From assembly GCF_000091045.1 (NCBI RefSeq), contig NC_006680.1:702501-717500 (forward strand): 15,000 bases of DNA, in the 5' to 3' direction. Source of the DNA: Cryptococcus deneoformans JEC21. Lineage: Eukaryota; Basidiomycota; Tremellomycetes; Tremellales; Cryptococcaceae. A model generated the notes under the pieces. The model was not told where the DNA came from. It worked only from the letters and a program-made list of their open reading frames with translations, and did no database searches. This document shows positions 7,702 to 15,000 of this stretch, piece after piece. Both the position numbers and the translations under genes were made by a program. Numbering within the stretch: the first letter of the stretch is position 1; the number at the start of each line of letters is the position of its first letter.

Positions 7702-10700
7702 TTACTTCCTACTCCTGGTTGTCCTTCCACTCGCAACCGGAAGATTCGAACCACCTGCAGTCGTCGCCCTTCTTTTAACAGCTGGCTTTTCCTCCTTCTC
7801 CTGAACAAATGTCTCATCATTCTCCTTTTCAGCAGTCTTGCCCTTACGCCTTGTGGGCACAGACACCTTCTCGTCAGTCGAGGCAGACGAAGCAGCGGTG
7901 GAGGTTTTAGTACGTGATGGAGCAGAGACTACACGTCTAGTAGTGGTGGTGGAAGTGGTTGATGTCGCTGAGGCCGTGGGAATGGCACGTTTAGCTCGAG
8001 TAGGTGCAGATTTCTTCTCAGCAACTGTCTCAGCCGCCGGCTGTTCTTCAATCTGACTCAAAATCTTTTTTCCGCGGGTAGGCTTTGACACCACCTCTTC
8101 CGGCTTCTCGTCAACTTCCACAGACGCCTTCCTTGTCGATCTTGCAGAAGTTGATCTGGAACGAGTACTGGCGACAGCAGGGACCAGATGGACTGGAGGC
8201 TCCTCTTCCACGATTGGTTTCTCCTCCGGTTCGGCGGTAGACTTGCCACGAGTAGAACGAGACATGCCTGCTCCAGTGGATGGTTCATTGCTGGGTGCAC
8301 GACGAGAGCGGGAGGAACGTGAAGTAGGTTCGGGAACAGAAGGTGTCTCGACAACGGCGGAAGGAGTAGCCTTGCGTCGAGAAGGCCTAGAGGCTGTTTC
8401 AGTAGTGCTGGATGTGGCTGATGAAGTGCTGCGAATCGCAGTGCGAGTGGTTGTGGCGCGAGTAGCCTTTGCAGGAGCAGGAGCAGGAGCTTGCTCTTCG
8501 CTTGCAACGGCTCGTCTGGTCCGTGTGCTGGTCGACCCAGCAAACCTCGGCAATTTAGTCGAAACTGCCTTACCTTTGCCATTCACTCCGATCTCATCTT
8601 GCTCCTGCACTTGTCCCGATGCAGCATCGTTCCTTCCCTTCTCCTCTTCTAAAGCACCGACCAGCTCTTCAACCCCTTCCTCCTCCTTCTGCTCCTCTTC
8701 TTCCTTATACATCTCCTTTAAGCCCTCCATATTGGGAGTTTCCGAGACTTTGAGTTCTCCAAACAACTTCTTGACCCCCACCATGTTGGGCGTAGCAGCA
8801 ATTTTCTTCTCGGCAAACATGGTTTTCAACCCGGTGAAGTCTGGCGTTTGTTGCGTTCCTTTGGCCGGCGAAGTGGCGTTCTCTATGGCTGCTGGAGAGT
8901 TGGAAATCTTGGCGGGGCTCGTTAGAGCTCGTCCACTATCTAAACGAGTGAGTGTCCTCCATGGACTGGGGAGGTTGAGCATGTGAGAAGAAGCACCGGA
9001 AGGTGTAGAAGGATCAGTTTTAGCAGTCGTATTGAATTGAGGAGTGGGGGAAGTAACGGCGTGAGCATAGGATGCCGGAGTAGGGCTCTCAATCTTCTCA
9101 TCAACATCCATCGAGTCAGGCGACACAATAGTTTCCATAGGCTCGCGCTTCAGCGGAGGAAAGATCGGTGTCCTGAGAACTTGGCCTGACCTTCTAATGG
9201 GTGCAACACTGTAAGAAGCACTGTGACCCAATGCAGGCCTTTGCGCAGGGGTACCAGGAAGTACAAACCCTACAGTCGCTCTTCTCTCAGCAGGACGAGT
9301 AGAGCTACGTTGTACGCTTTGCCTTCGCATCTGATTAAGACGCTTTTTGAGATCATCCAAGGGAGTGCCTGGAACCTTGGCCTTCTCATCGGGCTCTCGA
9401 TCGTCTTCAGACTCGGGCTCCGGGGTTCGAGGTGCAAGAGCTGGGTGCGCCGGGGTCGATAGGAGATTTGTGAAGCGGGATTCGGGAATGGGATTTTTGA
9501 ACCCGCTTGCAGGAGGGAGGGGAAGGGTGCGAGGAGTAGCGAGGGCATCGTGGAGTCGCTTCGTCTGGTTTTAGAGTATTTATCAGTATTGAGACCTTGC
9601 TCAAACAATTCATCGCTTACTTCTGCAATAGCTGTGGCGGATCTCCTGGGAGTAGCCATTGGCTTTCTCTCCTCCACTGTTTGAACCTCTTCCTCTTCCT
9701 CCTCTTCGCTTTCCTTCTTCATCGCGTTAAGATCAAGCCGCCTGCTAGGTTTCCCAAGGGATCCAGGGGTACGCGTAGAGGTAAATGTTCCAAGCGAGTT
9801 TGGTGTCATCGGAAGACGAACGGGGGGACCAAGGGATCGACGGATTTGACCAAAAGCAGTGCTTCGAGAGACTTGAGGTGTTAGGAACGTGTTGGTTAAA
9901 GTGGGTCGCTTTGTCTTAATTAGCATTGCAAGTAACTTCAGGTACGACAGGACTTACAGCTAAAGGTGTGCCCGGCAGGGAGGTCGGCATGTCGTCTTGT
10001 TCGTCCTCGTCCTCAACCTCGCCTTCGGTGTGTTCAACATTCCCTGCCATTTCGACCTCCTCGCCTTGTACATCCTCATTATCCGATCCTTGGACCTGCA
10101 CTTCGTACTCCTCGTACTCTGCCTTCGGCTCCACTTTCTCTTCATCTTCATGGTGGGGGTTGTTTAGATACTCTTCTTCTTCTTCTGTGCGAATGTCAAG
10201 CTGCATCACACTTTGTCCAGGCTTAATAGCGACTATTAGTACATACCCTCGACATAAGTGCAGTTGACTTACAATGTCAAGAGAGACGTCCGCATCGAAA
10301 GAGTCCATATTACTAGATTCAGAGTCAAATGATATTTCTGCTTGGCCGTCTTCATACACCCATTCAAATTGGTTTTCGCCGGCTTCATTGTTTGGTGGTT
10401 CAGGCTCAGCGTCAACATCCATTTCAACATCATTGTCCACTACAGCCTCTTGAGGATTGGTTTCCTGAGGGCTGGTACTTTTCCTACCGCCTCTGGGGCT
10501 GGTACTCTTCCTTCTAGTGGTTTCCACAAAGCCATCTTGTATGGCTCCATCAAGGCCAGTAGCATGTGTTTCATGCCAAACCTTTCGCGCAGAACGCAGG
10601 AGCAAGGCCTTTCGGAGAGTGGCTGGGCCTTTTGGCGTGGAAAGAGCTACATGCGCAGGAACAGGGACGGGGGTAACTGGGAGTGATTGTGGGTCTTTAT

Positions 10701-11867
10701 GAGGGCTTGATGGTGGTGGAGTAGATTTGTCAAGAGCTGGTTTGCCGGCAGAGTCTTCGGTTGTTTCTGGAGCAGAAAACTTGCGAGTACGAGGTACAGC
10801 GCTGGTGTTACGGAGTGGCGCTCTTCCCTTCTGCTGAGGTGTCAAGAATGGGTTGCTGTCAATTGAAGAAGCCTAAAGTTTCGATGATTAGTTGGTGAGC
10901 AATAGCCTATCAGCGGACGTACTGGTTCAGGCGTTTCTTCATCCTTTTCTTCAACTTCTTCGGTGATTTCAAGGTAAATTTTATCGCCATCTTCTCCCTC
11001 GGCTACCCCAATGATTGACTGGTCGGCATCCTCCTGTTCCTCCACCACCACTTCCTGACCCAGCTGGGATTTGCTCGACCCCATTTTCATATTACCCAAC
11101 CCCAGAGTGCTGTGTCTCCTGTTCCTGGCCGGGGAGCAAGGGTGGAAAATCTTGTCTGCGGGGACAAGAGACATCCTATGAGATGCCCTTTTCCTTATGG
11201 TGTTTGGTACGGGAGAAAAGGAAACGGTCGGCCGTCGTCTGACGGGTGTACCAGGTGCCGGGGAACGGGGCTGAACAGATTGAGGGACTGGAGACATAAA
11301 CTCTGATGCAGCGCCAACATCTTCCATTGGACCATAGTTGAACCTGAAAAGCTTTTTTCTAATGATGATACAATCGTTCTCGGCAAGAGGAATGACCGAT
11401 GGTGGCTGGTACGTTGTGGGCTGTCCGCCCTCGGGTACGTGAACAACACCTTTCTTGCCGTGTACGTGAAGCGATGCCTGGAGATAATATCAGTTAAACG
11501 ATTGAAGGCTTATGATGGACAAGCCACTCACGTGGCCAGACACAAGATCCAAGATGATCTCCGCGTGAAGCTTGGAAACATCGCTGTAGTACAACCTCAA
11601 CTGTGCAAGATAAGTCAGACAACAATCACGTATCAGTCTTCTAGTAGACACCCACATCACTATCCCAATCTCTGTCAAATCACGTCAGCACGGAACATAG
11701 ATGTATGCGGTACCAACTTACCGTCCAATTGTCACCTTCTCTGAATCAATGGGGAACGTGTTCAAATCTTGGCCGCTTTGACGCTTGACGTGAGTGAGGG
11801 TCGCGAGTACACCATAGGAGGGCATGACAGGCATGGGAGAGTCCTCTCTCCCGTCGAATTCTTGCAT
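7702..11867 (-). CDS. FHA-domain protein with Ki-67-like layout, eight exons
   Basis: Exons on the minus strand are 11722-11867, 11656-11671, 11532-11600, 10923-11477, 10273-10872, 9958-10221, 9621-9914 and 7702-9564. All are in phase and give 1268 aa; ATG 11867 is the first ATG in the leader. Residues about 19-126 form an FHA phosphothreonine-binding domain: VTIGR (Gly48-Arg49), then Ser63-Lys-Leu-His66, and a closing strand IIIRKKLFRFNYG. A long disordered region follows, with many Ser/Thr-Pro sites (possible CDK sites), two FLTPQ motifs (271-275 and 560-564), a basic segment LRKALLLRSARKVWHE (347-362), and acidic stretches. Three TP-x3-G-x-K-x-M/L-F/Y motifs start at 888, 906 and 924. The tail is rich in Ser, Thr, Arg and Lys and ends TTRSRK, suiting chromatin or DNA contact. 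I infer a nuclear, mitosis-related chromosome protein; orthology to Ki-67 is not shown. The intron at 10222-10272 could end 21 bases further on, also in phase. Confidence 0.85.
8707..8847 (-). repeat. Three 18-residue TP-x3-G-x-K motifs inside the FHA protein
   Basis: Within the last exon, TPDFTGLKTMF, TPNMVGVKKLF and TPNMEGLKEMY start exactly 18 residues apart (residues 888, 906 and 924). The spacers are charged (AEKKIAA, GELKVSE). The constant positions are Thr-Pro, Gly, Lys and an aliphatic-aromatic pair. A Thr-Pro step followed by an amphipathic helix suggests a repeated short docking motif, possibly controlled by proline-directed kinases. A Glu-rich helix follows at once. Confidence 0.85.
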
Positions 11868-12304
11868 GGCTGGCGGGTTGTAGAGGTTGGTGTTTGTATA
11901 GCGGGTCGGGTGTTTATCAGATGTGTTTGTTGTTGTTTTCGTTGCAAGTCAGCCGCGCGGAGAGGACGCCAACTCCGAATGTTACGTAACTAAGTCACGG
12001 GGAAGGCCGAAATGGGCCATCATGCGGTGACTTACTAAAATTAAATGTGTCGCCATCCATAAATAAATGATCGTTGTCTAAAATCAGATTGACCAATAAT
12101 CCTGACCCGACCGACCCCTTATCAGTTCGCCGTAATCGTAGCCGATAAACTTCGGCCCCTTCGCTATCTCTGCCCTCCCTTCATATACCAGCCACAATTA
12201 CGAGCTACATACATCTCACCACAGTTTCCCCAACCCCATCAGCTACAGACAACCACCATTCCACCCACCAATCCCGTTTTTCATCTGACTCACACTCACA
12301 AGGC
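11868..12304. promoter_or_regulatory. Divergent promoter between the FHA gene and the transporter gene
   Basis: The 437 bases separate two start codons pointing away from each other, so both promoters must be here. Visible elements are a CCAAT box at 12093-12097, an A/T-rich TATA-like string ATAAATAAAT at 12059-12068, and a cluster of bZIP-like sites at 11982-12038. The leader toward the transporter (about 12180-12304) is C/A/T-rich and has no ATG before 12305. The leader toward the FHA gene likewise has no ATG before 11867. Actual transcription start sites cannot be read from sequence alone. Confidence 0.75.
11982..12038. promoter_or_regulatory. Cluster of Yap/AP-1-type bZIP sites
   Basis: Four overlapping or adjacent sites fit fungal Yap/AP-1 recognition. 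They are the palindrome TTACGTAA at 11982-11989 (inside the 10-base palindrome GTTACGTAAC), TAAGTCA at 11991-11997, TGACTTA at 12028-12034 and TTACTAA at 12032-12038. Fungal Yap factors bind TTACTAA, TTAGTAA and TTACGTAA-type sites, often in stress responses. Their binding here is inferred. Confidence 0.45.
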
Positions 12305-14189
12305 ATGCCAGAGCAGCCAGACTATGGCACCACGTCACCGCCACGGCCGTCATCCAGTGCTTCAATGTCTCAACATCCTTTGCATGACCCCAAAAATGGA
12401 CATGCCTCGGTCGTCTCATCAGTCAGCAACCTGAGTAATACTATTCTTGGCGCTGGCGCCCTCGCTTTCCCCAGTGCTTTCGCTGCGATGGGTTTATTAC
12501 CGGGAATTCTTTCCTGCGCATTTTCAGGCGTAACGGCAATATTTGGGCTCTATCTTTTGAGCAGATGTGCTACCATTGTCGGAACCCGGCCAGGAGATGA
12601 AGGCAAGAAGGCAAGCTTCAATGAGATTGCCAAGTTGACCTTTGGCAAAGGATGGGCAACCAAGGCTTTTGACGTGAGTAGTTTTATCTCATACGGCCGG
12701 ATATCGAGTCTGATTGAATTAAAAACAAAGCTTGCGATTGCAATCAAATGCTTTGGTGTGTCTATATCATATTTAATCATCTGCAAAGTATGTCAACACC
12801 CGTTCTGCCATTCGACATGTCATACCTGACACTATTCAGACTCTTCTTCCCCAAGTCTGCTACACTATTGCCAAACTAGTTAAGCAACCATTACCAGACG
12901 ACTCTATCCTTCTGGCATCCCACTTCTGGCTCATTGTTTGGATGGCGATCATCACGCCTTTGTCTTTTATGCGTACTTTGGATTCCTTGAGGTTCACCAG
13001 TCAAATCGCCCTTCTTACCGTAGTATAGTGAGTACATCCTATTCTGGTATATATCCTTCACGTGGAAGTGATATTAATGCAAGGCTCAGCCTTGTACTCG
13101 TTGTTGTCGGCTGGTATACCTTGAAAGGACCAAGTCCAGAGCGGGGGCAGGTTGTCCTCTTCAGGTTTGGCAAGAGCACTCTTTCAAGTTTTCCTGTACA
13201 GGTCTTTGCCTATACATGCTCACAAAACTTGTTTCCTATCTTCAATGAGCTGAAGGACAGGACCCAGAAGAAGATGAATACGGTCATCGGATCATCAATC
13301 GGAACTGCCATTGGTGTTTACCAAGTCGTGAGTCACAATTCCGTTTATAAAGGGGATTAACGCTGACGGATTCCCAGATTGGCATCGTAAGATATGATCT
13401 AAAGCTGTGGTAAAAAGCCAACTAACTTACATTCTAGGTGGGATACCTCACATTCGGCGACAGAGTTAGCAGTAACGTCATCGCTATGTAAGCCTTGTCC
13501 TTAATTCCTGCCCTTACCTGTGAACTCATCCTCCACCAGGTATCCCGCCACCACTATGCTCGTCGCCATTGGTCGTCTCGGTATCGTCCTCCTCGTGGGC
13601 CTTTCATACCCACTCCAACTCTTACCTTGCCGCGCATCTCTCTATCACCTGACTCACAGCCTTTTTCACCACCATGATGTTTCTGGCGCCCCAACAAATG
13701 GCAGAAGCATTCAGGATGATAGTGATACAGATATGGAGGATGAAGAGATTGGCCCGCTGGTGCCCAAGGCTCACGAGGATCATGCTCATCACAAGCATGA
13801 CATGCCGCAGCTACAGTTTTTGGTGCTTACCCTGGGTATCCTGATTTCTGGCTTTCTAATTGCTTACAATGTCCATGAACTTGATATTGGTGGGTCTAGC
13901 AATATCTATCGAATATGATAATTAGGGCTGATGGCTGCATTTCAGTTTTGAGTTTCGTCGGTTCGACAGGATCCACAATCATCTCGTTCATTCTGCCTGG
14001 ATTCTTCTACTTTAGACTTTTCCGTGATGAGCCTGGGACGATGAAGTGGTGGGCTTTGGCATTGGGTATATATGGACTAGGTGTAATGGGCTTCTGGTAA
14101 GTCCACTCTTCCCCCATTGTTATCTAGTTGACTAATACAACTATTCTGGTAGTTTGACATTCAATATTATCAAACTTGTACAGCACTAA
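12305..14189 (+). CDS. Avt-type vacuolar amino-acid transporter (AAAP / SLC38-like), nine exons
   Basis: Exons are 12305-12673, 12731-12787, 12840-13027, 13090-13327, 13378-13386, 13438-13487, 13540-13889, 13946-14096 and 14153-14189, giving 482 aa with every junction in phase. Members of this family move amino acids across the vacuolar or plasma membrane, coupled to protons. A soluble N-terminus (about 38 residues) precedes the typical first segment SNLSNTILGAGALAFP. Later signatures are LAIAIKCFGVSISYLIICK (exon 2), TCSQNLFPIFNEL, GYLTFGD, IAMYP, and SYPLQLLPCR. Hydrophobic segments fit about eleven membrane helices. A His/acid-rich loop at residues 347-391 lies before the last helices and may sense metal or pH (inference). 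The length is normal for the Avt5/6/7 branch, but I cannot assign a numbered paralogue. Exon 5 is only nine bases (Ile-Gly-Ile) and restores the family's VGIxGY-like segment. ATG 12305 is the first ATG of the leader. Confidence 0.92.
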
Positions 14190-14336
14190 ACATATAGAAA
14201 TTCACATATCATCCATACAGTCAAAAATATACCTCATGTATAAGTATAGCATAGCATTTGCGGGATTTGCAAAGGGGTCCTCCAATATTTTTTTCAAGTT
14301 TCGTGCTTCCATTCACAGCGTATAGCGACTACACTG

Positions 14337-14767
14337 TCAGTATGCCGATACCTTACTCCTCGAGTGATTACTCGCTTTTTCGGAACGAGTGCTTTTTAAA
14401 GATTTCTCTTGCTTCTTCTCATCATCAGCAGCACTCTCCAGTCTCTCCATCAATTCTCGGAAATCGTTGCTGGTTGCACTCAAAGTCACCTCAATGGATG
14501 ACGCAAACCTCCGTTATCTCCATCAGTCGATCCAGGGTTATGGCATAGTGGATTCTCTTACCTTTGAGCGAAAGAATAGGGCGTAATTAGTCTCGTCTTA
14601 GATAATGAAGATCCGTTAACGAGCCAGCCAGTACGACATCGGGCGAAGAAGGCATCCGCCACCATACCGACATCCACTTGAATATGAATAGCAATCCTCA
14701 TTCCATCCCCTTTGAAAATGGCATTTGATACATGCATGCGATATCGTATCTGTCTTACATAACACAT
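14337..14767 (-). CDS. Probable small two-exon gene, function unknown
   Basis: On the minus strand, an open frame at 14562-14767 joins a second exon at 14337-14508 through a 53-base intron with donor GTAAGA, a CTGAT branch-like site and acceptor AACGGAG. The junction is in phase and yields 125 aa. The second exon looks coding: it reads SATSNDFRELMERLESAADD followed by a Lys/Glu/Ser-rich tail and stop TGA at 14337-14339, which suggests an amphipathic, possibly coiled-coil C-terminus. The first part is mildly hydrophobic (GMRIAIHIQVDVGMVADAFF). The frame is also open upstream of ATG 14767 to about 14900, so the start is uncertain; ATG 14737 is an alternative. The gene converges on the transporter, with 147 bases between stop codons. 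I do not recognise a family. It could instead be a downstream part of a larger gene. Confidence 0.45.
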
Positions 14768-14873
14768 AAAACCCTCTCGCCAAAATGCCTTATCGAAAAT
14801 GACTATCGTACAAGTTGATCTTACTCTCTCGCCTTGAACCGTATTTCGTGCTTTTATATTATACTTCTCTTCT

Positions 14874-15000
14874 TCAATCCTTCCCCTTGGTCTTTAAACC
14901 AGACAACATCTTCGCCAAAGTACTAATTTGACCCTTGAGCTTGGGTTTATTGGGAGATGTGGGGGCGATGGTCATTGTGCCCGATGAAGAGGCAGACTCA
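14874..15000 (-). CDS. C-terminal end of an unidentified protein (5' partial)
   Basis: Read on the minus strand from the right edge, 41 codons are open to TGA at 14874-14876. The sequence is Ser/Thr-rich, then becomes basic and helical, and ends ISTLAKMLSGLKTKGKD. An A/T-rich stretch follows the stop, as expected for a 3' untranslated region. The piece is too short to name. The rest of the gene lies to the right of the window. It shares orientation with the small gene at 14337-14767, but the reading frames are different and I found no good donor that would splice the two together. Confidence 0.65.
   Translation of the reverse strand, partial: ESASSSGTMTIAPTSPNKPKLKGQISTLAKMLSGLKTKGKD

Noticed and set aside
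8243..8986. 247-codon plus-strand frame antisense to the FHA gene
   Set aside because: It is the shadow of a Ser/Arg/Thr-rich coding exon on the other strand, and its composition follows from that exon's codons.

Overview
This window comes from a eukaryotic, intron-rich, compact genome, almost certainly a basidiomycete yeast of the Cryptococcus / Tremellomycetes kind. The genes are cut by many short introns (43-62 bases) with GTRNGT-type donors, CTAAC/CTGAC/CTAAT-type branch points and AG acceptors, and the central element is a Crypton, a DNA transposon class first described from Cryptococcus and other pathogenic fungi. The species itself is an inference from these traits.

Layout, left to right. 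(1) 1-291, +: C-terminal end of an unidentified Pro/Ser/Thr-rich protein. (2) 292-1821: no confident coding gene, but a series of good splice signals on the minus strand suggests a spliced, possibly non-coding transcript. (3) 1822-5277, +: a Crypton gene. Reading it through five short introns gives an uninterrupted 1064-residue protein. It carries the full set of tyrosine-recombinase residues (Arg, Lys, His-x-x-Arg, Trp, Tyr), an Ndc10-like core, and a C-terminal GCR1_C-type DNA-binding domain, so the element looks coding-competent. (4) 5278-7701: about 2.4 kb without a supportable gene. It holds a pyrimidine-rich stretch, a 57-copy CTCCTT-type hexanucleotide array (6009-6350) and a perfect 59-base tandem duplication (6657-6774). 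(5) 7702-11867, minus: an eight-exon gene for a 1268-residue protein. It has an N-terminal FHA domain, many Ser/Thr-Pro sites, a perfectly spaced 18-residue triple motif (TP-x3-G-x-K-x-M/L-F/Y) and a long basic Ser/Thr/Arg-rich tail. The architecture recalls animal Ki-67. (6) 11868-12304: divergent promoter with a cluster of Yap/AP-1-like sites. (7) 12305-14189, +: a nine-exon gene for a 482-residue Avt-type vacuolar amino-acid transporter, including a 9-base micro-exon. (8) 14337-14767, minus: a probable small two-exon gene of unknown function. (9) 14874-15000, minus: C-terminal end of another unidentified gene.

The Crypton sits between host genes with no evident functional link to them. The FHA gene and the transporter share one upstream region and may be co-regulated. 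All exon models were made by hand from splice consensus, frame continuity and family knowledge. They were not tested against transcripts.
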